From assembly GCF_025751515.1 (NCBI RefSeq), contig NZ_JAOWLE010000005.1, positions 186,001 to 250,000 on the forward strand: a DNA stretch of 64,000 bases, read 5' to 3'. The position numbers and the translations under genes are program-made. Under the pieces are notes generated by a model. That model saw only the letters and a program-made list of their open reading frames with translations. It did no database searches and was not told where the DNA came from. Positions 8,913 through 16,975 of this stretch are shown one piece after another. Source of the stretch: Actibacterium sp. XHP0104 (GTDB lineage Bacteria; Pseudomonadota; Alphaproteobacteria; Rhodobacterales; Rhodobacteraceae). The stretch's first letter is position 1, and each line of letters opens with the position of its first letter.

Positions 8913-9179
8913 GGCGCCCTTGAGCAACGATTGGCGGAAAGATTCTCTTTCGGCCCGTTGTTCGTTTCCCGGCCCTGTGGCCGCGGATCGCAAGCGGGCT
9001 TCTCCGCCCGTCCCCTGCGCCGCAGCGTCGCCTGACCGGGATCACAAGGAACGTCGCCCTGACCTCTGGCGGGCTTGACCGGCAACATGGCCGGCAGGGA
9101 CCCGGAAGGAGACCAAGAGCTCTGAGGACGCGGAAACCAACTTCACGGGCAAAACCGTGAGCATATAGGAGTGAAAGCG
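8913..9179 (+). promoter_or_regulatory. Long untranslated leader of rplS with a hairpin near the ribosome site
   Basis: About 265 bases without a convincing reading frame. The most distinct element is TCACGG-GCAAAA-CCGTGA at 9143-9160, a perfect 6-base-pair stem ending a few bases before the AGGAG ribosome site. Several GC-rich segments could pair further upstream. I could not match it to a known riboswitch class; a ribosomal-protein autoregulatory leader is the simplest idea. Confidence 0.4.
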
Positions 9180-9563
9180 ATGGATCTGATCGCGCAACTC
9201 GAAGCCGAGCAGATTGCTCAGCTGGACAAGACCATCCCGGATTTCAAAGCCGGTGATACCATCCGCGTCGGTTACAAAGTGACCGAAGGCACCCGCACCC
9301 GTGTGCAGAACTACGAAGGCGTCTGCATCAGCCGCAAAAACGGCGCGGGCATTGCCGGTTCGTTCACCGTGCGCAAGATTTCGTTCGGCGAAGGCGTGGA
9401 ACGTGTGTTCCCGCTGTACTCGACCAACATCGACAGCATCGAAGTTGTGCGTCGTGGCCGCGTTCGCCGCGCCAAGCTGTACTATCTGCGCTCGCGCCGC
9501 GGCAAATCGGCCCGTATTGCCGAGGTTTCCAACTACAAACCCAAAGCTGACGCCGAAGCGTAA
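9180..9563 (+). CDS. rplS: 50S ribosomal protein bL19
   Basis: A 127-residue protein at the 30S-50S interface. [15 protein letters not shown] leads into [18 protein letters not shown] and [14 protein letters not shown], all bL19 signatures. The ATG at 9180 lies 8 bases after AGGAG; a GTG at 9171 overlaps that ribosome site and is rejected. It is separated from trmD by the sulfotransferase gene and a new promoter, so it is expressed at least partly apart from rpsP-rimM-trmD. Confidence 0.97.
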   Translation: MDLIAQLEAEQIAQLDKTIPDFKAGDTIRVGYKVTEGTRTRVQNYEGVCISRKNGAGIAGSFTVRKISFGEGVERVFPLYSTNIDSIEVVRRGRVRRAKLYYLRSRRGKSARIAEVSNYKPKADAEA

Positions 9564-9574
9564 GGAGCGGACCG

Positions 9575-9796
9575 ATGAAAAAAGACATCCATCCCGATTA
9601 CCACCTGATCGACGTCAAACTGACCGACGGCACCGTGGTGCAGATGAAATCGACCTACGGGTCGGAAGGCGACACCCTGGCTCTGGACATCGACCCGTCG
9701 GTGCACCCCGCCTGGACCGGTGGCTCGCAGCGCCTGATGGACGCTGGCGGCCGCGTGTCGAAGTTCAAGAACAAATACGCCGGCCTGGGCTTCTAA
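9575..9796 (+). CDS. rpmE: 50S ribosomal protein bL31 (zinc-free form)
   Basis: A 73-residue bL31 beginning [20 protein letters not shown]. It has no cysteines, so it lacks the zinc ribbon of the C+ paralog. The gene follows rplS by 11 bases and is followed by a strong terminator, so rplS-rpmE form a two-gene unit. Confidence 0.96.
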   Translation: MKKDIHPDYHLIDVKLTDGTVVQMKSTYGSEGDTLALDIDPSVHPAWTGGSQRLMDAGGRVSKFKNKYAGLGF

Positions 9797-9833
9797 GACC
9801 CGGCTGCCCGTTGGGGCAAAGCGTGATATTGCA

Positions 9834-9866
9834 ACGCCTCGCAGCACCCGCTGCGGGGCGTTTTCT
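9834..9866 (+). terminator. Rho-independent terminator after rpmE
   Basis: ACGCCTCGCAGC and GCTGCGGGGCGT pair across a short loop, with one bulge or mismatch, and are followed by TTTTCTTGT. It closes the rplS-rpmE unit. Confidence 0.75.
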
Positions 9867-9924
9867 TGTGGCCCCGCGCCGCATTTTCGGCATTCTGGGC
9901 GGGCAGGCAGGATAAAGGCGCGCG

Positions 9925-10527
9925 ATGGACTGGTTTTCCAAGATCTTCACCTCGATCCCCTGCGGCATCGCCGACTGGACCCAGATCTGGGGCGATCCGC
10001 TGTTGTCGGGCACGGTGTTCATGATCGGCTATGGCCTGGCCGGGGTGCTGATGCTGCGCATCGCGGCGCGCACGGTGGGGCGCGAGCGCTGGCTATGGCG
10101 CATCTGCGGCTGGCTGTTCGTGTTTCAGGTGGCAAACACCCATCTCGACATGCATGCGCTGGTGGTGTCCTACGGGCGCTGCCTGGCCCGCGCGCAGGGC
10201 TGGTATCAGGGGCGGCACGACATTCAGCTGGTGGTGCTGATCGGCGCGCTGGCGCTGGCGGCGGCGATCATCCTGGGCGGGCTGGTGGTGTTCTATCGCA
10301 ACATCCTGGGCAACGCGCTGTTGGTGCTGGGGGTGACGGTCGCGCTGGGGCTGACGGTGGTCAAGGCGATCAACTATCACCACATCGAACATTTCTATGT
10401 CGGCGTGTTTGGCCAGTTTCGCGGCGCCGATCTGATCGAGCTGTCGGGCGTCGCGTTGGCCCTGATCGCGGCCCTGCTGAAATGGCGCGGGCTGCGCGAT
10501 TCCGTTGCTGCGGCTGCAGAAAAATAG
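9925..10527 (+). CDS. Multi-pass membrane protein of unknown function
   Basis: A 200-residue protein with about five hydrophobic segments (roughly residues 28-50, 60-78, 94-118, 122-142 and 170-186). Histidines occur in THLDMHALVVSYG and NYHHIEHFYVGVFG, between or at the ends of helices, which could bind a metal or haem. I do not recognise the family. It stands between the rpmE terminator and mipZ. Confidence 0.6.
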   Translation: MDWFSKIFTSIPCGIADWTQIWGDPLLSGTVFMIGYGLAGVLMLRIAARTVGRERWLWRICGWLFVFQVANTHLDMHALVVSYGRCLARAQGWYQGRHDIQLVVLIGALALAAAIILGGLVVFYRNILGNALLVLGVTVALGLTVVKAINYHHIEHFYVGVFGQFRGADLIELSGVALALIAALLKWRGLRDSVAAAAEK

Positions 10528-10645
10528 CGCCAGACGCAAGATCATTCCGCGCCCTTGGGGCAACATCTTGGTCTTTCCAATTCGGGCTGTGGCAGATACT
10601 GTGTATGGGATCACGGACCAACGCGTGAAGCATTGAGGGACAGTC

Positions 10646-11455
10646 ATGGCGCATATCATCGTCGTGGGTAACGAAAAGGGCGGTGCGGGCAAGTCTACCG
10701 TGTCGATGCATGTGGCCACCGCGCTGGTGCGCATGGGCCACCGCGTAGGCTGCCTTGACCTTGACCTGCGGCAGCGCAGTTTCGGCCGTTACATCGACAA
10801 TCGTCGCGCCTTTGTCGCCCGCGAGGGGCTGGACCTGCCGGTGCCCGATTACCGCGACCTGCCCGAGATCGACCGTGACGAGCTGGACCCCGGCGAAAAC
10901 ATCTATGACCGCCGCCTGTCGATGGCCGTGGCCGGGATGGAGGAAGAGGTCGATTTCATCCTGATCGACTGCCCCGGTTCGCACACGCGCCTGTCACAGG
11001 TCGCACATTCGCTGGCCGACACGCTGATCACGCCCCTCAACGACAGTTTCATCGACTTTGACCTGCTGGCCCGCATCGAACAGCCTTCGGGCAAGATCCT
11101 GGGCCCCTCGATCTATTCCGAAATGGTCTGGAGCGCGCGCCAGCTGCGGGCGCAGGCCGGGCTGCCCGCCATCGACTGGGTGGTGCTGCGCAACCGCCTG
11201 GGCGCCCAGCAGATGCACAACAAGAAAAAGATGGGCGACGCGCTGGTCAACCTCTCGCGCCGCATCGGCTTTCGCGTGGCGCCCGGCTTCAGCGAGCGGG
11301 TGATTTTCCGCGAACTCTTTCCCAGCGGCCTGACCCTGCTGGATCTCAAGGATATCGGGGTCAAGGGGCTGAACCTGTCGAACGTCGCCGCGCGGCAGGA
11401 ATTGCGCGACCTGATGATGGCCGTGAACCTGCCCGGCGTGACGGTCGATTTCTGA
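10646..11455 (+). CDS. mipZ: Division-plane positioning ATPase MipZ
   Basis: A 269-residue ParA/MinD-type ATPase that in alphaproteobacteria forms a gradient from the ParB-bound poles and keeps FtsZ away from them. It has the deviant Walker A motif EKGGAGKST at about residues 11-19, FILIDCPGS as Walker B near 110, and the MipZ-specific stretches DLDLRQRSFGRYIDNR and LNDSFIDFDLLA. Length matches the family. Its presence supports the alphaproteobacterial assignment. It is convergent with the P47-like genes. Confidence 0.93.
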   Translation: MAHIIVVGNEKGGAGKSTVSMHVATALVRMGHRVGCLDLDLRQRSFGRYIDNRRAFVAREGLDLPVPDYRDLPEIDRDELDPGENIYDRRLSMAVAGMEEEVDFILIDCPGSHTRLSQVAHSLADTLITPLNDSFIDFDLLARIEQPSGKILGPSIYSEMVWSARQLRAQAGLPAIDWVVLRNRLGAQQMHNKKKMGDALVNLSRRIGFRVAPGFSERVIFRELFPSGLTLLDLKDIGVKGLNLSNVAARQELRDLMMAVNLPGVTVDF

Positions 11456-11461
11456 CCGGGC

Positions 11462-12709
11462 CTAGTTTGGCCGCGTGTCGCAGAACCACAGACAGCCGTC
11501 CATCTTGGCATCCCCCACCTGAAAATCGCGCACCCCCGTCCAGTTGGTGGTGCTGACCTCTTGGGCATTGATGCGCTGCATGCCGCGTGCAAGGGCGGTG
11601 GCAATCGCCCGGATCGGGCCGTCGAAAAAGCTGACGATCCAGCGCACCAGCCAGCCGATCAGAACATCCAGCACGCCGGGCAGATTGGCGGTATGGCTTT
11701 CCTTGGGGTTGGGGTCGGGCTTGAACGTCACCTGTCCCTTGGCCGCGTCAAAGGCAAAGGGCATGGTGATATCCAGCGTGCAGGTCAGCACCGCGCCCAG
11801 GCCCAGCTCGGTCTTGGTGGTGGCAACGCAGGACAGCGCGGACGGTTTCAGCGAGAACACGAGCCCGGTCAGCACTGGCTCGTAGGTCGACAGCCCATAT
11901 TTCTGCGGCGGCAGCGGGATCGGGCGGGCATTGAGGATCTTGCCCGATTTCATCACGAAATGGGTACGCGGGCGGAAATCGGTTTCCAATGTCGGCAGCA
12001 GCAGGCGCTCGGTGAACATGCGGGGCGAGATCACCAGATAGGCCGACCCTGCGCGCGCGATCAGCGACGGGTCGAACCGGGTGATCTTGCCCGGTGGTTT
12101 CGACAGCGCGCCCAGCACCGCCATGTATTGCCGCCCCTCGGATGTCACCACGTGGCACCAGTCGGTATAGGGCGTGGCCAGCACGCCGGCGCTGGTGGTG
12201 CCGCGGGTTTCGACCGAGGCAAAGACATAGCTGACATCGGCCCCATGCGCCGACAGGCAGGCGGCGGCGGCGCTGCGCAGCACGGCCTTTTGCAGTTCGG
12301 TCAGCTTGCCCTTGGGGTCGTCGATATCCAGCGGCAGCACCGGGTCGTCGGGGCCGCGTTGATCGTGGGGCGTAAAGTCGAACATCAGGTCGGTCTTGCC
12401 CGACCCGTCCGGCGCGGGCAGCAGCCGCAGCGCCAGCTTGACGATCAGATCCACCCCCGACACATCGACCGAGCGGCGCTGACGCGGCAGGCCCTTCATA
12501 TGACCCGACTGTACCGGGATGCGCAATTGCAGCTGTTGCAGCGACCCGCCGGGCATGATCTCCCACGCGCCGAACCGGCCATTCAGGTGCAGATTGCCCT
12601 CGCGATAGTCGAACAGGGTGATCAGTTCGTTCTGGCGGGCGGCTAGCGAGGCGTTGACCAGCTTTACATCGGTGATCGAGGCCACGTCCCATTCGTTCAG
12701 CGTCATCAT
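11462..12709 (-). CDS. P47/OrfX2-like TULIP-fold protein, copy A
   Basis: A 415-residue protein, third of three tandem related genes. Shared features with copies B and C: an N-terminal W-D motif (NEWDVASITDVKLVNASL, W7), an FGAW segment near residue 46, YVFASVE at 161-167, a VLGAL strand near 198, AYLVISPRMFTERLLLPTLE at 223-242, and a C-terminal TNWTGVRDF....DGCLWF unit. The W-D opening, the FA-VNI-like strand and the YLIS..F....LP element are what I associate with P47 and OrfX2 of botulinum neurotoxin orfX clusters, which have TULIP folds and may bind lipid. There is no signal peptide. Its ATG overlaps the stop of copy B, so they are coupled. The family call comes from motif reading, not a search. 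Confidence 0.7.
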   Translation of the reverse strand: MMTLNEWDVASITDVKLVNASLAARQNELITLFDYREGNLHLNGRFGAWEIMPGGSLQQLQLRIPVQSGHMKGLPRQRRSVDVSGVDLIVKLALRLLPAPDGSGKTDLMFDFTPHDQRGPDDPVLPLDIDDPKGKLTELQKAVLRSAAAACLSAHGADVSYVFASVETRGTTSAGVLATPYTDWCHVVTSEGRQYMAVLGALSKPPGKITRFDPSLIARAGSAYLVISPRMFTERLLLPTLETDFRPRTHFVMKSGKILNARPIPLPPQKYGLSTYEPVLTGLVFSLKPSALSCVATTKTELGLGAVLTCTLDITMPFAFDAAKGQVTFKPDPNPKESHTANLPGVLDVLIGWLVRWIVSFFDGPIRAIATALARGMQRINAQEVSTTNWTGVRDFQVGDAKMDGCLWFCDTRPN

Positions 12710-14214
12710 GGCGCGCGCTCCTGCATGCGTGTGGCAAAGCGGGCCTGAAAGGCGGCGGCGGGCGTGGCACCCGCTGCGGTGCGCAGGGCCGGGTCGGCGG
12801 TATAGGTGCCCCCGATCTGAAGCGCGCCGTTCAGCCCGGCCACGGTCGGGTCGAACTTGGTGCCGGTGGCAAAGGTCACGGCGTCGGTCGCATTGGCCAC
12901 CAGCATGTCCACGGGTGGGCCGTCGCCCTCGCCCACCAGTTCTGCAATTTCCATGGCGGTGATCGTGCCGATGCTGCCCACCAGCGCGATGTAAAGCGCG
13001 CCCATCACCAGTGTGCTGGTGCCGAAGGTGCCCAGCCACAGCAACAGCCCGGCGATGGCCGCGATGATGCCCAGGATGATCTCGGTGATGACGGCGCCCT
13101 TGGTTTTCTCGGTCGAGTTTTCCGACTTGAACGGCTGGGTTTCATAATACCCCAGCGTCTTGCCGCCGCTTTTGCGCTTGATCAGGCCAAAGCCGTAATG
13201 CCCGGTCGAGGTGCAGACCGAATAGACCCCCGGCACGATCTTGGTCTTGGTGATGCTGAATACGCTCAGCTCGGTCTCGCCCAGATCGACATCCAGCTTG
13301 ACCAGATCGGGGTCGTATTTCTTGCCGTCGTTCTCGATCTCTTTCAGATGCGCGGTGTGCTTGATCGACAGACCGGTGTCATCGCCCGCATACTTGATGT
13401 TGTCGGCCTCGAGCCCCTCAAAGGCCCGCGGCAGCGCGCCGCCCAGCATGTCGCGCAGATAGCGCCGTTTCGAGATCAGATAGGCCGCTCGGGTGCCCGG
13501 CGGGATGGCGTCGGCCTCGACCTGATAGATCAGCCCGTCGGCCGAGCGCCCCCCGGTCTGGCACAGCACGCCCAGCACGCTTTGTTCGGGGTCGCGGGCG
13601 TTATAGCCAAAGGCATAGGCCACGTGCGTGGGTTTGAGCCAGGCAAAGGCCGCGTTCTGGTCGACGACCTTGTGGATGTTCACCGTGGCAAAGACCTGGG
13701 TGAACTGGTGCAGGTTCTGGTCCAGCCACTGGCCCAGCGCCATCATCACATAGGCCTGATCAACAACGCCGCCGGTATCGTCCAGCTCGACCCGTGTCAC
13801 CTCGGCGGCATGGCGGTGGGCGCGCTCGGCCCGCAGCTTGACCACCAGCAGAAACAGCCGCGTGTCGCCCTTTTCATTCGGGTCATGCGGCAGCAGTTCG
13901 AGATGCACATCGACCATGGCGCGGCCGGTATCATAATGCCGCGTCTGGCCGTGATCGGTCAGGGTGATGTCGGTCAGGGGCAGTTCCATCGACAGGGTCG
14001 GGCCGTCGCTGTCGGGCAGGATGCGCCAGGCGCCGAACCGGGCGCTGACCGAGATGGCCTTTTGCGCCAGCGCCTCGAACCCCGGCGGGCTGGTGCCGGC
14101 CTGGGCAATCGCGGCGTTCAGTTCCGAGATATGGATCGCGGCGACCGTATCCCATTTGTTGGTGGTCACCGACTGGCCGGTGGTGGTGAAGAAATCGCTG
14201 GGCAGATGTTTCAT
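12706..14214 (-). CDS. P47/OrfX2-like TULIP-fold protein, copy B
   Basis: A 502-residue protein, middle of the three. The motif order repeats: NKWDTVAAIHISELNAAI (W21), ARFGAWRI near 58, FATVNI at 175-180, WLKPTHVAYAF, VLGVL at 213-217, and AAYLISKRRYLRDMLGGALP at 243-262. A strongly hydrophobic stretch of two helices follows at about 380-425, then GLNGALQIGG near residue 465 and a 30-residue tail. The start at 14214 has GAGG about 7 bases upstream; upstream ATGs at 14232 and 14253 lack a ribosome site. It lies 55 bases after copy C, with a hairpin in the gap. The membrane-like helices suggest insertion into or contact with a membrane, which is an inference. Confidence 0.72.
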   Translation of the reverse strand: MKHLPSDFFTTTGQSVTTNKWDTVAAIHISELNAAIAQAGTSPPGFEALAQKAISVSARFGAWRILPDSDGPTLSMELPLTDITLTDHGQTRHYDTGRAMVDVHLELLPHDPNEKGDTRLFLLVVKLRAERAHRHAAEVTRVELDDTGGVVDQAYVMMALGQWLDQNLHQFTQVFATVNIHKVVDQNAAFAWLKPTHVAYAFGYNARDPEQSVLGVLCQTGGRSADGLIYQVEADAIPPGTRAAYLISKRRYLRDMLGGALPRAFEGLEADNIKYAGDDTGLSIKHTAHLKEIENDGKKYDPDLVKLDVDLGETELSVFSITKTKIVPGVYSVCTSTGHYGFGLIKRKSGGKTLGYYETQPFKSENSTEKTKGAVITEIILGIIAAIAGLLLWLGTFGTSTLVMGALYIALVGSIGTITAMEIAELVGEGDGPPVDMLVANATDAVTFATGTKFDPTVAGLNGALQIGGTYTADPALRTAAGATPAAAFQARFATRMQERAP

Positions 14215-14238
14215 CGGGGGCCTCGCTGTCATGAGAAC

Positions 14239-14260
14239 GGGGGCCGCGTGCACGGCCCCC
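14239..14260. other. Perfect hairpin between P47-like genes C and B
   Basis: GGGGGCCG-CGTGCA-CGGCCCCC, an 8-base-pair stem with a 6-base loop and no U-tract, placed 25 bases before the copy B start and 9 bases after the copy C stop. It may be an mRNA processing or stabilising element that sets relative levels of the two proteins. Confidence 0.5.
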
Positions 14261-14269
14261 GAGGGTGGA

Positions 14270-15958
14270 TCAGAAGGCGAAGTTCGGATCGCCGATGGTT
14301 TGGAAGCTGCCGTTGAATTGCACCGCCTTGACCGTGTATTCGGTCTGAGCCTCGGGCCAGGTGACGGGCTCCATCACGGTGGCGGCGAATTCCTTGTATT
14401 GCGGCAGTTCCTTGGCGGCATCCTTGTCGGCCATCTTGGCCAGGATTTCCTCGACGGTCAGAGCGGCGGTCATGATATAGATCGCCACCGCGCGGCCACT
14501 GGTCATCGCGCCCAGAATCCAATTGCCCAGCGTGGCCTCGCCGCCCTCTTCCATGGCCTGGGCGGCCTGCGCCCCCTCTTCGGCCATGTCGGCGGCGGCC
14601 TCTTCATCGACCGCGCCATCGGCGACGATATCGGCGATCTGCAAGGCGCCATCGGCGGCCTCTTCGACATCTTGCGCGATGAACCGCAACCAGCCGGCCC
14701 GTGCCAGCGGGAACAGCAGCGTCAGCACATTGGCAAAGATCACGATCCATTCGACCGTTTCGGCATATTTGGTCTTTTTCGCATAGGCGGTGTGGGTCGC
14801 GACCTTCAGCTCTGCGCTGCCAGAGCCGGGGATCAGATCGAACACCTGGTTTTCGTTCAGCCGCGCCACGTTGCGGGTCTGGAAATGGTGGTGGATGTTC
14901 AGCCAGTATTCCCCCAGCGGCTTGTAATAGGGGTGGCGCAGATCCTCGAACAGGACGTCCAGATAGGTTTCCTCCATCTTGACGATCATGGTCCGGGCAT
15001 CGACGCGGCAGGCGCAATCCTCATCCCCGACCTTCATCTTGTCGATGCGCAGGTCTTCGTTGTTGGTGATTGCGGTCTGGTTATCGGTCAGCTCGAAGTA
15101 ATCCTCGGGCCATTTCTTCATCGGGTTGTTCTTGACCGGCCCCGAGAACATGTAGCCCATGCCGCCGATCAGCATTTTCGACAGGAACCGTTCCTTGGAA
15201 ATCAGGAAGGACGAGCGTTCGCCATCGGGGATGGTTTCGCGGGTGATGATCTGATCGGGCGAGGGCGTGCGATCCTCGGTCATGCACAGAACGCCCAGGA
15301 TGCCGGTCGCGACCGAGACCGTGTCGTCGATCACCGCGTAGCTGGTATAGGTCGGCTGCAGCCACTGGAATTTGCCCTCGGTAACCTTGGCGCCGATATT
15401 CACCGTCGCAAAGGTGTGGCTAAATTGATCGAGGTTCTTGTTCAGCCAGCTGCCCATCAACGAGATCAGCCAGGTGCGCACATACAGGTCGCTGTCGCTG
15501 CCCGAGTAGTTGCATTCCTCAACCGTCACGACGGCATTCTTGCCATCGGGCATTTTCAGCCGCAGCGCATGCAGCGTGCCGCCATCGGGGCCGGGCGCGT
15601 GCGGGATCGATTCCATCTGCACACGGATGATGTATTCGACATCGGTGCGCACCTCGTCCGCGTCGCCCGTATGTTTGAACGTGACCGAGGGCACCGGCAG
15701 TTTCATGAACACGTTATGGCCCGCGCCTCCGACGGTCAGCTCCCAGTCAGAGAACGTGCCCTCGATCGAGAAATCCTCGTTCGGGCCTTGCTCGGCATGC
15801 ACCAATGTCTCTTGGAAAACGTCCGGGCTGGACCCGGCTTTCTTGATGGCCGAGTTCACGTCGGCATAGCGGATGGCATAGACGGTGTCCCAGCCGTTGA
15901 GGATATCGTTGCTGCCGCTGGTGGGGTTCGCCGTGGGCGCGGTTTGCATCTTGTTCAT
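14270..15958 (-). CDS. P47/OrfX2-like TULIP-fold protein, copy C
   Basis: The largest (562 residues) and first-transcribed copy. NGWDTVYAIRYADVNSAIKK (W23) is the clearest P47-type opening. Then come GTFSDWELTVGG near 68, FATVNI at 183-188, FQWLQPTYTSYAV, ILGVL at 220-224, and SSFLISKERFLSKMLIGG at 249-266. A hydrophobic segment lies at 402-424, followed by an acidic, Ala-rich stretch with many EEA/DEE repeats, a second hydrophobic stretch near 490-510, and the terminal PVTWPEAQTEYTV..FNGSF unit. The ATG at 15958 has GGGAG about 9 bases upstream. There is no signal peptide, as in clostridial P47. It follows the VPLPA gene after a strong hairpin. Confidence 0.75.
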   Translation of the reverse strand: MNKMQTAPTANPTSGSNDILNGWDTVYAIRYADVNSAIKKAGSSPDVFQETLVHAEQGPNEDFSIEGTFSDWELTVGGAGHNVFMKLPVPSVTFKHTGDADEVRTDVEYIIRVQMESIPHAPGPDGGTLHALRLKMPDGKNAVVTVEECNYSGSDSDLYVRTWLISLMGSWLNKNLDQFSHTFATVNIGAKVTEGKFQWLQPTYTSYAVIDDTVSVATGILGVLCMTEDRTPSPDQIITRETIPDGERSSFLISKERFLSKMLIGGMGYMFSGPVKNNPMKKWPEDYFELTDNQTAITNNEDLRIDKMKVGDEDCACRVDARTMIVKMEETYLDVLFEDLRHPYYKPLGEYWLNIHHHFQTRNVARLNENQVFDLIPGSGSAELKVATHTAYAKKTKYAETVEWIVIFANVLTLLFPLARAGWLRFIAQDVEEAADGALQIADIVADGAVDEEAAADMAEEGAQAAQAMEEGGEATLGNWILGAMTSGRAVAIYIMTAALTVEEILAKMADKDAAKELPQYKEFAATVMEPVTWPEAQTEYTVKAVQFNGSFQTIGDPNFAF

Positions 15959-16009
15959 CTCTGAAACTCCCTGATGTGGTGATGGGAACAGACTGTCAGA
16001 GATGAAAAA

Positions 16010-16039
16010 GGCCCGCTGTGTCACTCGTCACAGCGGGCC
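16010..16039. promoter_or_regulatory. Long inverted repeat ahead of the P47-like genes, with a CRP-like core
   Basis: GGCCCGCTGTG and CACAGCGGGCC form an 11-base-pair perfect stem around TCACTCGT. It sits 32 bases after the VPLPA stop and 52 bases before the copy C start. It could terminate the VPLPA transcript; it also contains TGTGT-N6-TCACA, one mismatch from a CRP-type site, so it may bind the regulator encoded at 16976. Confidence 0.45.
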
Positions 16040-16071
16040 GAAAATGTGTTTGGGGGAAAATGAACGGGCGG

Positions 16072-16755
16072 TCAGGCCTTGCGCCGCTTGTTGCGCAAAA
16101 CACTCATGGCACCAACGGCCCCAAGCAAAAGCAGCCCTGCGGGGGGCAGCGGAACGGCCGCCGAAACCGGGTCGGCCGTAATGGTGTATTGCAGCGTATA
16201 GCTGGTCAGCGGCACGACGGCCGAAGTCGGGAAATAGTTGCCGTCATCCAGCGGGATCAGCCAGCTGGACAGATGCGTGGCGCGCCCGTCACCCGCCATC
16301 ACAGGCGACTGGCTGCCGACCCAGGCCGAATGGCCCACGGTCATTTCGATCACCAGCGAATAGATGCCGGCGGTCAGGTCGAGACCCGAAAACGGGGTCA
16401 GGCTGGTGGTGGTCAGGCCGGTGCCGACAATCGCGCTGACCGCTTTCAGCCCGGCGATCGATCCGGTCGGGCCGACCGGGCTTTGCGTCAGGTAGGCCAG
16501 GCCGGAACAGCCCGTGGGCGTGAAACAAAACAGATCGAACGAGAACGCCGCGTTGGTCAGGTCGGCATTCAGCGAGAATGTCGCCGCCGCCCCGTCCGAG
16601 GCCGCCAAGGGCAGCGTGTCGGGGCCCAGCGATTCGTAACCGTCCTGCGGGCCCTGGATATCCAGCGCGACGGTCGAGGCGGTGGCGGGGGAAGCCAGAA
16701 CAAAAAGCCCCGCAATCAGGGCCGCGATACTATTGATACGAAAACCGAAAGTCAC
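16072..16755 (-). CDS. VPLPA-CTERM sorting-domain protein (exported)
   Basis: A 227-residue protein with an N-terminal signal peptide (INSIAALIAGLFVLASPATA) and a C-terminal sorting signal: AAVPLPPAGLLLLGAVGAMS followed by the basic tail VLRNKRRKA. This is the VPLPA variant of PEP-CTERM, cleaved by an exosortase so the protein reaches the cell surface or is released. The middle is Thr/Ser/Gly-rich and predicted beta. The GTG at 16755 is chosen because it begins the signal peptide and has GGGGA about 8 bases upstream. No exosortase gene is in the window. It is oriented like the P47-like genes and may share their promoter. Confidence 0.8.
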   Translation of the reverse strand: MTFGFRINSIAALIAGLFVLASPATASTVALDIQGPQDGYESLGPDTLPLAASDGAAATFSLNADLTNAAFSFDLFCFTPTGCSGLAYLTQSPVGPTGSIAGLKAVSAIVGTGLTTTSLTPFSGLDLTAGIYSLVIEMTVGHSAWVGSQSPVMAGDGRATHLSSWLIPLDDGNYFPTSAVVPLTSYTLQYTITADPVSAAVPLPPAGLLLLGAVGAMSVLRNKRRKA

Positions 16756-16884
16756 TTTGTCTTCCCCCTTTGCCGCGGATTTCCCGCGACCCAATGATCT
16801 GACGCCGGAAACCCGGCAGAAAATAAACTCTGCCGATGGTCGCCCCGGAATCATGTTAAATCAAAGCGGAATCTGCATAATTTG

Positions 16885-16904
16885 ACTGTGACGCGCGTCA
16901 CAGT
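16885..16904. promoter_or_regulatory. CRP-type operator, perfect TGTGA-N6-TCACA palindrome
   Basis: A 20-base perfect palindrome with core TGTGA-CGCGCG-TCACA. It lies 71 bases before the CRP-like gene start (16976, plus) and 129 bases before the VPLPA gene start (16755, minus), so it could act on both. The adjacent regulator keeps the Arg-Glu-Arg contacts that read TGTGA half-sites, making it the likely binder. Confidence 0.75.
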
Positions 16905-16975
16905 TTGCGCATTGTTTGCCATTGCCAACCAATCGCGGCACATATGTGAACATTGTTTACGATACGGGAAATCTG

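Noticed and set aside
8913-9179. Known riboswitch class in the rplS leader
   Set aside because: I could not match any known aptamer core by eye; described only as a structured leader.
11462-15958. Neurotoxin or non-toxic haemagglutinin homolog accompanying the P47-like genes
   Set aside because: No zinc-protease HExxH light-chain-like protein or NTNH-like protein is encoded nearby; the resemblance is limited to the P47/OrfX2 type.
13964-15964. 666-codon plus-strand frame opposite the P47-like genes
   Set aside because: Shadow composition; the minus-strand frames share motifs with each other and have ribosome sites and coupled starts.
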